Position numbers and translations under genes: made by a program. Below, one piece after another: positions 47,046 to 58,975 of a stretch of DNA of 64,000 nt (position 1 is its first letter; every line of letters starts with the position of its first letter). The stretch lies in contig NC_073696.1 in NCBI RefSeq assembly GCF_029784165.1, forward strand, positions 28,053,570 through 28,117,569, given 5' to 3'. Below the pieces are notes generated by a model. That model made no database searches. It saw only the letters and a list, made by a program, of their open reading frames with translations, and had not been told where the DNA came from. This DNA is from Wyeomyia smithii (Eukaryota > Arthropoda > Insecta > Diptera > Culicidae).

Positions 47046-47794
47046 TCAGCTACTGGCACTGCTTGGAAAACCTCGAGGAGTCGATGGGACAGCAGCTGGA
47101 TTCAGCGTTCGGCCCGCTGACGCCGGATTGACGGTGGCTGGTGCGTATTGGATAAAACCAGGCCCGTAGCTTGCCCCTGCTGGATTGTTAGCTGAGGAAA
47201 CTTGCCGTGTGGCCCCCCCGTTAACACCTTGCCCATGGGTAACACCTACGAGCGTTTGATTCTGACCGGCTTGAAAGTTGGTAAACGAAACGGCGGTTGC
47301 ATCCGAGAATGGACGGCCACGTTGTGCGATAGCCGGTTGATTTGGGTTAGCAGTAGCAGGTGGGAAGAACTGCTGTGGTGGAAACGGTGGTACAAATTGA
47401 GGAGGTAGAAACGCGGGGTAACCGACTTGAGGCACCTTTGGATTTATGAATTGAGTTTGAGGAGACGCTCCACTGTTGACAGGAATCGGTTGATTCGGGA
47501 TGGCGAATTGAGGAGGAACTGCTGGTGCGAATGCTGCCTGGTAGGGATTGAATCCATAGTATCCGTCCGGAACGACGTTGAACGGAGTCAAAGGCGTCTG
47601 GATTGGACCAGGGTACTGGAAATATTCTGGCGATGGGAATGGTGCTGGGGGTCGTCCCGCTGGAACAAAAGCTTGGGCAGCAACCAAAGCCACAAGCGAT
47701 GAGTATAATACCACCTACAAACAAAACACAGTTTATTTTAATCATTTGAAAAAAAAAAAACAGACAATTTTGATAGATAATCCACCTTTATCAT
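47046..47794 (-). CDS. Pro-rich secreted protein, probable cuticular (CPLCP-like)
   Basis: 225 residues. Exon 1 (47786-47794) encodes Met-Ile-Lys before GTGGAT; the 71-bp intron ends TTGTAG; exon 2 is 47046-47714. The signal peptide is MIKVVLYSSLVALVAAQA. The mature chain is Pro/Phe/Gln-rich (PFPSPEYFQYPGPIQTPL, then FLPPQFVPPFPPQQFFPP), followed by a Gly/Asn/Ala-rich C-terminal third (GVTHGQGVNGGATRQVSSA) and ending SSASS. No CPR chitin-binding consensus is present, so a low-complexity CPLC assignment rests on composition, gene structure and neighbours. The alternative is another secreted matrix protein. It is in tandem with the gene at 48382. Confidence 0.78.
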
Positions 47795-47844
47795 TGTCAC
47801 TGATGATGATAGTTGTAAACTGATCGATAGGAGCTCTTGAAAAA

Positions 47845-47882
47845 CTATGATCGGTGGTCTCCGATGCACAACAACTTTTATA
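47845..47882 (-). promoter_or_regulatory. Core promoter of the 47 kb gene
   Basis: Minus strand TATAAAAG at 47875-47882 with TCATAGT about 30 nt downstream. Confidence 0.65.
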
Positions 47883-48381
47883 CACTACAAATTTAATAAT
47901 CGGCCATCGGCTTGTGGCCTCTGCAAAATGATGAGTCCGATCGCGGAGTTTCGTTTCCGTCAGCAGCGAAGGTTAGGGTCACACATTTGTTGCACCCTTG
48001 ATTGAATCAATTGGCGGTGCATAGGCGACGTTTCGTAGAAGCACTGGAGCTTGACCAAATCCGTGTGGTATTTTTATGATCGAAAACATTAAATTTCCAA
48101 TTATGTCTTCAAAGTAGAGTAAAACCTTCTTCGGATATTATTTTTAAGTATTAAGAACTCCTGAAGTTTTGTGTTTTTTCACATTCACTGCTCATAATTT
48201 ATTCAAAAAGCCGCACTATTTCAAGCGTAAACCAAACTGTCAAAAAAGGGATTGTTCCGCTCGGGACATAATCTCCGATCGCTGCAAGAACAAGATTCTA
48301 TCGCCGTAGCAGTATTAAGCGTCCGTTGGCCGGTTGCCGTTGTAGGAAAACATTCTTGAGACTTATTGGTCCGAGCTGGAA

Positions 48382-48808
48382 TCACTCCGATCCGGGAGCG
48401 GGTGCCAGATTCAGTTGCTGCTGGGAAACAGAATGTCCTGGTAGGGGTGCAACATGAACGGCTCCGCGGGTCGCGGACACCGATGTCGCAGCACCCGGAG
48501 CGGGCGCCACGGCGGCCACGGCCGGAGCTGGAGCTAGAACAACAGGAATTCCAGAAGCGTCAATCGTAACCGGACCGGGTAATCCTGGTACCACAACTGC
48601 GGCCGGTGCTGGATTCGACTGAATTACCGTCGCTTCTGGGATGGCAAGTGCTGCTGGAAGCGGATACGGAATTCCCGCTGGCAGTATCAACGGAATAACT
48701 GATCCTTCGGCGATCAGTGATAAGGCAGCAATCAGTAAAGCGACAAAACACTAAAACGAAAACACTCAAAAAAGTGACCAACGAAAATCCTACGGGTCTC
48801 ACCTTCAT
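48382..48808 (-). CDS. Ala/Pro/Val-rich low-complexity cuticular protein
   Basis: 124 residues. Exon 1 (48803-48808) encodes Met-Lys; the 52-bp intron ends TTTTAG; exon 2 is 48382-48750. The signal peptide is MKCFVALLIAALSLIAEG. The mature chain is Pro/Ala/Val-rich (VIPLILPAGIPYPLPAALAI and so on) and ends with the block TSVSATRGAVHVAPLPGH-x-VSQQQLNLAPAPG, nearly the same as the end of the protein at 25.6 kb. This pairs two genes 23 kb apart as one cuticular subfamily despite unlike N-terminal repeats. TATAAAAG lies upstream at 48906-48913. Confidence 0.85.
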
Positions 48809-48877
48809 CTTTGGCAGGTGCGGAACTGTTCTAGCGACTAATGCAACAACCTTTTGAACACAGGTTTAGAACTAACT

Positions 48878-48913
48878 TTGATAGCAACCGAAGAGCATTC
48901 GTTCACTTTTATA
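48878..48913 (-). promoter_or_regulatory. Core promoter of the 48 kb gene
   Basis: Minus strand TATAAAAG (48906-48913) and TCAAAGT near 48878, about 30 nt apart. Confidence 0.65.
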
Positions 48914-49693
48914 GCCCAGATCCAGCCGCTCCTGGTCCAGAGATGATTTCCATTTTCTGAAAGGAGAGCCCCTAGAGATGGCTCGACATGACAACCGTGT
49001 GTGGGTACGGCCTAGTGTGGGGAATTAATTAGACTCCGGCGGACCTCCGATATCTCGTTCGAGCAAGTCCGAGATAAATTTCATCAGCCAACTGCCGGCA
49101 CTGGGCTTCGTGATGGACAGCAGCGACGAATGATCCAGAAATCTCCGTGGTGTGAATGGTTACATTCATTAGATCGAATAAACCGTGAGATTAATTCATC
49201 AACCGGGCGACAGTTTGTTGAATTAGTAGGGTAATTGATGCAGCTGATATTCGCGTTTCATGTGTGCTACTGCAATGAAATTTATCAACTATTTAGCATT
49301 GCGACGTTTTCATCTTTTTTCAGGAGTGGTACAAACTGACCCAGGGAACTACTTTCCGATGCGTCACTGAAGGTCAGCACTGCGGTCTGCTGACGTAAAT
49401 TGCGTAATCAAAATGTAGTTTAAAATTTAAATTTATCCGGTTTTTCCTAAGTTGATCGACGTTTGTAAACACAAGTCAGCTGTTGTCGGCAACACGCCCA
49501 GAAACGAGTCGGAAAGGCAGTTTGGTGTCAATCAAACTTGCGGTAAAGTGGTATATAAGAGAGTCTGGTTTCAATGATCCCTTTTATTATCAGAATAGAA
49601 GCGAAGGGAGAAACGTCACTGTATTCAAAGAAATATAACAGCGAAGAAACACAAAATAGTATATTAAATATAATAATTTTACCAAGTTTAGTA
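48914..49693. other. Non-coding upstream region
   Basis: No ORF or repeat partner seen to about 49690. It may contain regulatory DNA of the 48 kb gene. Confidence 0.4.
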
Positions 49694-50370
49694 CCGTAAA
49701 CTGGAGTGACTTTGATCACCGGGGTGACTTTGATCACTCTACCTCTTTTTTTAATTTGCGATAAAAAATCGCTCGAAAAGCTTGATATTTGTCGTAATCT
49801 TTACTGATTGTGTTTAAATATGTCTACATTGCTACTATTCATGCATTTCCTTCTTTAAAAAGAGTGTTTTTCATGCTAAAATATTAATTCAAGAATAAAG
49901 TGGATTTTGAGCGATTTTTATTACCTGCAAACAATCGGTTCAAGCAGATACAAAACAAGAAGCTGCGATACGTAAAGTTTGTTCATATTGTTCCTAGATT
50001 AGTTTTCAAGATAAAAAAATATCAATACAACGATTTTTATTATTATTTTTTATTTTTTCCGCAAAGGTAATGTTGAGTTCTAATAATCTCAATAATGTAT
50101 TACATGTTTTCTTCTTAACGACAACCCAAGACGACACGTAACAAGCAACTTTGGACTATTGGGTAAGCCATATTTCACGTGGACACTAGTTTTGGTGATT
50201 TTAGACTGCCTTCTTTCTTTGTGCGCAGTCGTTCTTGTATATTTTAAAATTTTGTATGATTCTTGGACATTCGCCAATATTGACTGTTCACGTGGAATGT
50301 GGATAGCCCCTAAATTGCTTTCCAGATTTGTTAACTCATTTAAGTCGTTTCAGGTTGTTCGAATTTGTTG
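49694..50370. mobile_element. Truncated E1 element, inverted
   Basis: It starts CCGTAAACTGGAGTGACTTT then GATCACCGGGGTGAC, and continues as the reverse complement of 31603 down to about 30940 (CATGAATAG..., AACAATCGGTTCAAGC, AAATTGCTTTCC, AAGTCGTTT). Similarity stops near 50370 and the second terminus is missing. Confidence 0.75.
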
Positions 50371-50699
50371 AAGTAGATAAATTTTGATAATTTTCGTTAT
50401 CTTTGCATGCTAGGAATTTTCTGTGAAGTGGTTGAATAGATTCAGTTGATTTACTGGGCATACATACCGAAGATAGCCTCTCAAGAACAAAAACGCATGG
50501 TTGACGTAGGACTATGATTGTTTTCATCAGTCCATCGGTTGTGACGCTTGGTTTTGCCTATAACTTTATCAGTGCATTCCCGCATTTGAACCTTAGCGCT
50601 ATTGATAATAATCTTTGTTGAACAATTAGATGAATGTATTAAGTATGACCCAATTTTTTCACTTACTTGGAACTGGAAACCAACACGATTTAAACGAAA

Positions 50700-51220
50700 A
50701 CAGAGATGTTAGTAAATTTTGCGTAAAACGTAACGTAATTTTGCGACTGGATCCTTTCATACTTATTTGACCGCAACTCATACGTTGTGGTCAACTCAGC
50801 TCGATCCCACTTACTTTGCACTACGTCTGGCGTGCCCCAAGGCAGTATTCTTGGGCCGCTGTTATTCAACATACGTGAATGATCTGTACCTGCTCATATC
50901 GTTTTTCAAACTCTCGTTTGCCGATAACCTGAAAGTATTTCATGTATTTGCGTCTCCGGATGTCCGTACTGCCCTTCAGAAAGATATCTACATTTTGCTG
51001 CTCTGGTATTAAGGATATCAGTACAAAAAGGGCGAAATTATATCTTTTAATCGCCATGCCAACCAAGATCATCGCCAGTATAGAATAGGAATGGTAGCGC
51101 TCCAACGTGTCACGTATATTTTCAAGCTTCAAGTCACCATTGACAAAGAGCTCAACTTCAACGACCATGTCGGGCCTATGACTGCCAAAGCTAGAAGTTT
51201 TTTAAAAACCACACAAGTAG
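50700..51220 (+). mobile_element. LINE reverse transcriptase fragment
   Basis: Readable in shifting frames: SGVPQGSILGPLL-like (near 50830, broken), VNDLYLLI, FADNLKVF (the catalytic YADD altered to FADN), ISFNRHA and GMVALQRV...LNFNDHVGPMTAKARSFL. This is the palm to thumb part of a Jockey/CR1-type RT. Frameshifts, a stop and the lost second Asp make it inactive. Confidence 0.78.
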
Positions 51221-53000
51221 AATAGTTGTTAGAATGTTTTAGAACAGTCTGTGCAATATTGTTGAGGAAGACGGGGATGATAAATAAAAAAATAACTTAC
51301 AGCCACCAGATAGACGGTTGCTTATCTACTCAGTAAAGCGGAAACTGGCACCAGATGAACGGAACTTTGCCATTTTCTTTTTTGCCACGATCAAACATAG
51401 TTGCCAATGTGCAATGTGCTGGAATTCCTGAAGAATCTTCTAGTAGAGGCGTAGTTTCGGAGGTGATGGAATGACATACAAAATAAAGCAATTTCGATAG
51501 TTGTACCGGCTGCGGTTAAAAAATGAATACTAAGAATAAGAGCGAGAATCTTTTCGTGTCCATACTTATCGTTATTGGCGCCACTTTGTAAATTTTTTTC
51601 ACCCTCGAAAATGGACCATACAAATTATATTATTAGGCACTTTAGACTTGATGTCTTATGATTGAGCTGAAATTTTTTACAGGTCACTTTTTGGGCCAAT
51701 AAATAAAATTTACATGGTCGCTTGTTTAAATTCGATGATGATTTTTTTCCATGCATATCATTGCCACCCTAGTATATATGTTTGCTACGACACTAATACT
51801 GAGGTGGAACTTGTGTGTGTGTGACGATGTATAGTTTTATATGTTCATTTCATTGTAGTTTCAATAAGTATTCATTCCGAAGTCTATTTCTAACAAGTGT
51901 TCTAATTTATTTCCTTATAACGTATATTAATATCGCATTATCATATTGTATAATATTATGCACATTTTTTGTTGTTGTTTCGGGTGCAGTAGATGACTCG
52001 TGAACCTCAATTCAGGTTTCCAGCAGCAGGAAGCAGCACAACATCCACTTGACATGACGTGAATTGCCTCATTTGTATTTTTATTTGTATTTGTATTTTG
52101 GTCGATCCATCTGACAATTTTGATATTATCTACATGAAAATCTTAAATCTAAGACTATTGCAACACCCCAGACCTTGAGATCATTTTGCCAAAAGCACGT
52201 GAGGAAACATTTCCGAAATCGAATAAATCTTCGACCAACGAGAAGGTACGGATGCATGACGTCAGTGGTTCAAAAAAGCCGTACAAGGTCCGATGAGACC
52301 TAGTTGTCAGTAAGTTTGACGAACGAAGCATTTTAAACTTGATGATATTATTTCATTTTATTTTTACATAGGAGGGCGCTTTTGCATTGTTTCGTATTAA
52401 AAATTTAAGGGTTTTAACAGTGGAAGATCTTTTTTTATGCCCTAGTATTAATATTGCATTCAATAGCAAGAAGGATTTCGCGTCATTCCGACCAGCACAC
52501 TCTCAAAGTTCATTTAAACTTTGCGGATGTGTAGACCTTATTGCCCTGTGCAACTTTGCGTTTGTTTTTGAAAATTCATTTGTACTAACATTTGAAAGGG
52601 CCTGAATGTTTTTTTTTACAATAAATCGTTATATCTATATTATAACCAGCGATGGAAAAAAATCACCTCTAGCGATTTTGAATACATATAAAGCAAGACT
52701 AAGATGCGTGGACATCGTCGTCAGTATGCGAATTACAAATTATCGGTGTTGGTTCACTCTCTTTGCTTTCCTTTTTACGATATATTGCTTGTCGTTAGTG
52801 TACAACATATGGTTCTCAATGTGCACAATTCGGTGTATGAAGTTATACGTCTCTGTTACACAGAGCGATCAGATCTTGTTATGTTCTTACTCATTTGACT
52901 CATGAATATGATTTTTTGTCAGAAAAAATAAGAAAATGACAATGTATGCTCTCCTACTCTCGCCCAAGTCAACCGCTGCCGAAGTACACTAAAATTGCTT
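51221..53000. other. Non-coding, nothing recognised
   Basis: Short open frames at 51.8-52.9 kb lack protein-like features and no repeat partner was recognised. Confidence 0.4.
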
Positions 53001-53248
53001 TTTACGCGGGGGATCGTTGCCGCGTAAAAAAACCGCGTAAATTCCGGAATCCGCGTAAAAAAAAAACTGCGTTAATTCTGCAATCCGAGTGAAGATAAAC
53101 CGAAATCCGAGCAAAAAAAAATACCGCGTAAATTCCGAAATCCGCGTAAAAAACGCGTAAATTCCGGAATCCGCGTTAAAAAAACGCGTAAATTCCGGAA
53201 TCCGCGTAAATTCCGGAATCCGCGTAAACTCCGGAATCCGCGTAACAA
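53001..53248. repeat. Degenerate tandem array of CGCGTAAATTCCGGAATC
   Basis: About ten units of CCGCGTAAA(TTCCGGAAT) alternate with poly-A spacers. The last four units are a clean 18-bp tandem. Confidence 0.9.
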
Positions 53249-54112
53249 GCGACCTTAGTGTAATCCCTTTCCCCACACGTTCCCTCTCACCGCACCACAC
53301 CTCTGCTGCTGCTCAGGCGACATGATATTCTTCCGCTGCTTTTCCTTGTTCTCCTAACGACCGGCATATGGAGAGACAAACGCAACGAGTCAATCCCTTC
53401 TCAGAGCTGATGTAGTCTAGTCATGTGTTTGTTTTCTCCCAGAAACCTATGCACCATATCATTATTTCATTATAGGTTGAGAGGATTCAAGTTTAGTCGC
53501 GGTCTGTACACTTCATGATGTGTACATGTGATCATGCTTGTCATTCTCCTCAGTATGTGAAAGGAGAGGAGAAAAAATTTACCGCGCACTTCCCTTCCAG
53601 TATGTGCCTGCGTGTAGCAAATGCTTTCACCACACTGCTTCTTTCTCACTCCAAAGTGTCTCAACCAGCTTACAGAGAGACAAACACACTTCCAGCTCAC
53701 CCCACATCTGATAGAAACAAGAGGGGTGCATCACTCTACAGAGAAAACGCAGAAGTGCACAACAGTGTCCACTGGCGAGTAGTCCGGAAGGTGAAAAAAA
53801 CCTACCGGGAAAAATGTAGTCCTCGTGAAGCTACGAACGAATTCCAACAGAGTAAATTCGACCGGCACGAGCGGTACGAGCAATGCAGTCTATTTTTTTC
53901 TCCCAATCTCTTTTCCTCTTCTGCCATGCTCAAGAAACCAACTGTGAAACGCACCGCAGATAGCTCTGCAGTGTAATTATTGTGCGTGAAGTCCACACGT
54001 GTGAGGAAGTACACACCATTGTCTCGCAAGAGAGAGATTTCAGATTTCACCGCAGTGCGTTCAGGTAGCTCAACAGAAAAAATCATTTGTCGCTCTCTTC
54101 TAGCATGAGCGT
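53249..54112. other. Non-coding, nothing recognised
   Basis: A 153-codon open frame (53515-53976) has no domain pattern, signal peptide or biased codon use that I could see; not called as a gene. Confidence 0.4.
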
Positions 54113-54410
54113 ATAGACTATCTCACCGAATCTCTTTAACCTCACTTTTCTGACAGTTAATGGTAACTTTGTTTACGTTTTTGAATTTTTGCTTTTTTCT
54201 AATGGATCAATCGCGCGCGTTGTGGAAATGCTGCTAAATTTTTACCTGTTCTTAGTGTACTGGCCCCTCAAACACAACATTTAAAGGTCATTTCGATCAC
54301 AATTGAAATGATCTGCTGTAATTAAGAACAATACTGCAGCACCGGAAGGTAAACAAAGTTATCAGTAGCTGTCAAACTCAGGTGCGTGACGTCACCGTGC
54401 GATAGTCTAT
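54113..54410. mobile_element. 298-bp inverted-repeat (MITE-like) element
   Basis: Ends ATAGACTATC / GATAGTCTAT, with inner arms TGACAG-TAATGGTAACTTTG and the matching GTTATCAGTAGCTGTCA, and GTTTAC on both sides. No ORF. Confidence 0.65.
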
Positions 54411-54840
54411 TGATTTGCTCTTTAGTGTAACGGCAGTTGTCTCCGCAGTGCAAGATGTTCTCCTGCACTCTAGAGGTTGTGATTGCATCATATTCGTTTC
54501 GTTTCCATCACTGATTATAACAAGAGGTACAGAAAAGTTATCAAAGCATAACTTCTAGGGAATTGTCTGAAATTTATTTTAAATTTCAGGACCCTATCTT
54601 CGACTAATCGTAGAAAGCTCCTAAGTGTCTTTGCTCACCCCATTTGAACGACAACATATATGTGGAAGTTGTTGAGTTAACAAATTTGTTCGGGATTGTC
54701 AAATTTTGACTAGTGCCTAATGCCTAATGAGAGTTTTGATCGTATGCTAATTAAGAAAGGTTTTCGTTGGACTTTTTGTATGCTCTGATTAGTACCAAAA
54801 TAAAAACAATATGCCATTTCTCTACGAGTTTAATTTTCTA

Positions 54841-55210
54841 TCAGGGGTTTCCAAAAGCATTGGCAAGTGTTCCGCGGCGTTTTTGACCAAAATACAAACC
54901 AGCCGTAAACCCAAATTTTGTCGCTTTTTCACGTCTTTCACTCGGAGGAACACTTATTCTAATCAAAATATTTGGTGGAGCGCCTTCATTTGTGATTCCG
55001 TGAGAGTCACTCCCGATTTTGAATAGTTCGGCTGGAATGCCGTCTTCTTCAGTTGTTTTGTGTTTTTTAGCTTTTTCCAAGCTTTCTTGATTTCATCCGA
55101 GCCGGCCCACCATTCCGTTCGTAAACCTTCCGAATGTACTCAGCAGCTAACAACCGCTGAATGTTAAGCCGTATTTTCCTCGAAGAGTTCAACGTTCGCC
55201 AGACGGGCGA
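54841..55210 (-). mobile_element. RTE-like LINE reverse transcriptase fragment
   Basis: Minus strand: a frame-shifted lead with VYERNGGPARMKSRKLGK, then KAKKHKTTEEDGIPAELFKIGSD. DGIPAELFK is the hallmark first RT block of RTE-clade elements. Later blocks are not recognisable. Short and degenerate. Confidence 0.55.
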
Positions 55211-55427
55211 ATCTGAGTCAACGCTTGGGTTTCGGAGGGCCGCACATCGATTTATTTGGAGATGTTTTTTTTAATTATATGAGTTCAACAAACAATAACT
55301 ATATCTTTTCGTTAGACATTACGCCATCTAATAACAATACTACTAACCTGTAAAGTGCTTTTCTTGTGGGCAAAGGTCGTAGGTAGTATTTCGAGGCGGG
55401 TCGAAATGCGCTGCGCTATGAGAAGAT

Positions 55428-55708
55428 CAGAGATGCCAGATGTTTTTGAAAAATGTCTGCAACTGCTCGAAAACCCGGAAAAATCTGCTTGAAATCTGAA
55501 AAAAATCTATTCGTGATTCGAAAAAAATTCGCTCGCGCAGGCACAAGTCTGCAAAAATCTGCACACATTTTGAGAAAATCTGCGCAAATATAAGAAGACT
55601 CTGCAGAAACTATGGAACATCTGCAAAAATCTGCGAATCAATAAAAATCTGCACACGGACCATATAAATCTGCGTTTTGCAGACAAATCTGCACATCTGG
55701 TATCCCTG
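55428..55708. repeat. AAATCTGC array within inverted ends
   Basis: CAGAGATGCCAGATG at 55428-55442 and ACATCTGGTATCCCTG at 55693-55708 form inverted ends. The interior has about a dozen (A)AAATCTGC(A/G) words at 13-25 bp spacing. Possibly a MITE with an internal tandem expansion. Confidence 0.65.
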
Positions 55709-57033
55709 GAGAAGATAAACAAAACGCTTGCAGTGTAACCAATATCACTCCAATTTTTGCTATCGTATATCTAAAAACTTTTTCAAGTTTTGATAGATTT
55801 TATGTTCAAATAATGTTACAAACAATTTTAATGTTCGAGTGAAAGTAACAACTAATTTTGAAATGATGTTTTTTTTAATCATCAATTTATAATTAATCAA
55901 AAACTGCCACTGATAAAAACGATTGTTGATCTTGTTGCACTGCGCATAACAACGCATCTGCGCATGCGCTGATTAACAGTTGTCATAGCAACAGATTTGC
56001 GCATTGCCGTATTAGTACTCGAGTGTATCTTGCCACTTCGCTCTATCAAGTACCGGTACTTGTTCTAGTAGCCTTGAATTTTTGCGCTTTCCTGGTGATA
56101 GAGATGTCATGGAGTAGGTAACGTCAACTATTCTATAACAACGTGTGTTACTAGGGTAATGACCTGCTTGTTCTGTTTTCATCGTGTTCATTCTAGTAGA
56201 TGTGGTATTTAAAAGTCGTTCCCGCGATAGGATCGGAACTCACGTTAAATCGTCTTTAGCGCCCCCACTTCTTGAATGGCTATAACTTCTACCTTCTCAT
56301 TTTGCAGTTCTAAGATGTCCACGCGTGCCGGTTAAAGTTGAGTTCCGATGATCCAGTTTCCTATCGGTGTTTTTTTTTTTTTGCGTTTGCCTGGGTCGAT
56401 GCCGATTGTTTCGATTCATTTTGACCTACTTCTGAATTATTCGTAGTAGGATGCCGCCGCCTTGGATACATGTAGCTGGCGATACACCGCATTCCACAGC
56501 TCAGTCGTCCGCTCCGAATAAGACGCAATTCTGCGCCGCCAAACATGGGAAAATAGATGATTACAGATACCCTTCTCATCGTAGCATACGACTAAGATTC
56601 ACACTGGGGTTGGGACCCGATCTTTACATTACTCGTATTACAGTTAGCACCCCGAAGAGTGTGAGGACGTTCTCACTAAAGCGGAGCCTAGAGATACACT
56701 TATCACAATTTGCTAACAAACCTGCATTCCGAGATCCATTCACTCATTGATTAAAAAATTCAGGTGCACGGCCAAATATTTTGGCTTGAAAAAGTGCTCC
56801 GCCGAGCATTAGGTCTGGGAACCCCTGTTTTATAGTTGAAAATATGTACAATTCCATGTAATATAGGGCAACTATTTTAATCGATCATTTTTGATTTTGC
56901 CGAAACTTTGCACTGTTGTTCCTATAGGCTACAGATTTTATGCTATCATTATTTTTTATAGGACGAAGAGGAGTTATCAAACATTAAAACACAACACTGT
57001 AAGCAAGAGGGTAGGAAACTAAAATTACCACGT
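55709..57033. other. Non-coding, nothing recognised
   Basis: No gene or paired repeat identified. Confidence 0.4.
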
Positions 57034-57259
57034 CCTCAATTCATAGGCGTAGCCAGGGGGGGGCAGGGGGGCCGGTGCCCCCCCTAATTTCTGGCATTGG
57101 TGCAGATTATTTTTTTTTTCCATGACTCTAATAACGTTTGCGCTAAAAAATGGACATAAAACTGCCAATTTTTCATGGGTTTATCTTTACACACACTGAC
57201 GAAACTACGCATGCAGCATCAATCATATTGACCGATGAGTCATCAGAAAAAATTTGATT

Positions 57260-58200
57260 TGCCCGTTTAAATCACGGTACCCACGCCGCGTCGAAAACAG
57301 ACATCGTGCGGCAATTCGTGGACACCGGATACGCCCGTTCCGGCATCTACAACATCTTGGCACTATTGGACAACAATCAGGGCATTGAAAGAAAGCCTGG
57401 TTCCCGACGGCCGACGACCCTGAGCGACAAGAAGCTCCAAAGAATCTTAAGAGGAAGACCGAGGGAAAAGTGGCTACATCGCTGCGTGCGTTTGGAGGTC
57501 GGTGCAACCTGGCAGTGCTTGGCGAACATGGACATACATGTTAGGAAGCAGTCCCGTTTACTAGTCTCGGAGTTGCAAGCAATGACGCAGCGGCAGCGCC
57601 AGGATAAGATCGTCAAACCGATTTTCCCGGCAATTCACGACGTGGCGGTGGTAATGGACGACGAGACCTGTCTCACCCTGGATGGCAACGACTGGTAATG
57701 CACTTTGTATTTTACTTCCCACACGAAAGAAGTAATCACTAAGGGGATGTCGAAGCTGCTCTTCTTTCGCTCCGCACTGGCCGAGTACGGGGGAATTTAC
57801 AGTACGAAATACCTGCCGGAAGTAACGTCGTTCACCAAAAAAAAAAACAAAGTCGAAGACACGGTGTTTTGGCCGGATCTAGAGTCGGCTCACTATTCGA
57901 GGCGATCGTTTGAGGAGATGGAACGGCTAAATGTCGATGTGGTACCCAAGTTGGTGAACCAGCCCAACGTCCCCAAGTTGCGTCTCGTCGAGGATTTCTG
58001 GCAAGCCTGAAGCGTAAGATCTACTCCAACAATTTAGTCGCGAAATTTGAGGAGGAATTGATAAATAGAATGAAAAACGAATTTAAAAACATGCCTACAC
58101 GCATGTTTTCGTCCGCCATGGCGAACGATCCGGTTAACTGCCGAAATTCCGCATTCAAGATCGTAGATTTTTTCTGCACGAAAGCTAGCATAATTACCTT
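57260..58200 (+). pseudogene. Mariner-type transposase nested in the hAT element
   Basis: One frame from about 57270 to 58010 reads TDIVRQFVDTGYARSGIY, GIERKPGSRRPTTLSDKK, VVMDDETCLTLDG (first catalytic Asp), a single TAA at 57696-57698, YFTSHTKEVITKGMSK, FWPDLESAHYSRRSF (second Asp) and PNVPKLRLVEDFW. From the PD Asp to the Glu of VEDFW I count 37 intervening residues. After a frameshift near 58010 the C-terminus continues (KFEEELINRMKNEFKNMP, MFSSAMAND) to about 58195. Nearly full length, broken in two places. Its own TIRs were not located. Confidence 0.8.
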
Positions 58201-58416
58201 CCTACCTAATTATCGGTCTTAGTAATTTTTTAACCACCATCCGAAAAAATCCATTTTTTCAACGCATACGTTAGCATAAAACGACATTTTTAGCCCATTG
58301 AAACATCTGTGTAAAGTATCAGCCAGATCAAAAATAATTGATTGAAATGCTTGGCCTATGTTACGTAGAATTGCACAGGTTTTTCAGTTGATCCACTAAG
58401 GACATTGCAGCGCCAA

Positions 58417-58975
58417 AAGTACCAGGTAAATCCACCTGCACCAACTAGCTTGGAGTATTGGAAGCGAGCTGTGACAATTCCTTGATTCTCTAATAACCTC
58501 ACTGGAAACACGGTTCAGTGAAGATAGTGCACTTGCCTACGCGTTGTCCTCGCTGCATCCTGCTAACGTAATAAGCATGTCGTTGAAAGAGTTAAAGTGC
58601 AAAACTGGAACATTCGTAATTTTTTATAAAGTTGACAATTTTGTTGGAGAGATGGAAGTCTGGTATCAACATTGCAACAGCATGAGAGCAGACGGTAAGA
58701 ACTTGGAAGACCGGGATCTTATAGACTTGCTTGCTGAAGCCCGTTCGTTCTTCCCTGCGACTGAGAAAGCAATTAAAATTGCACTTGCTTCACCATGTAA
58801 ACCAACACCATTGAGCTCTCGTTCAGCACATTACGTCGGGTGAAAACCTGGCTGAGGTCAACAATGGTTTAGTGCTCTCTGCTTGCTGAGTGTTCATCGG
58901 CAGATGGTTAACAACAATCGTGGAAAATTAACTGAATTAGCGCTGAAGCGATTTGCAGAGGATAAATAGAAGATG
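58417..58975 (+). pseudogene. hAT transposase C-terminal remnant
   Basis: Frame-shifted coding: PAPTSLEYWKRAVTIP, then SLETRFSEDSALAYALSS, then 58544-58843 with LLAEARSFFPATEKAIKIAL, and in another frame LSFSTLRRVKTWLRST, then NNRGKLTELALKRFAEDK. These are the conserved C-terminal dimerisation segments of hAT transposases. At least two frameshifts and a stop. Confidence 0.75.

Noticed and set aside
52606..52905. Hydrophobic 99-codon frame resembling a membrane protein
   Set aside because: Hydrophobicity follows from AT-rich DNA; no family pattern or promoter.
53515..53976. 153-codon plus-strand frame
   Set aside because: No recognisable motif or splice context; overlapping frames are open on the other strand.
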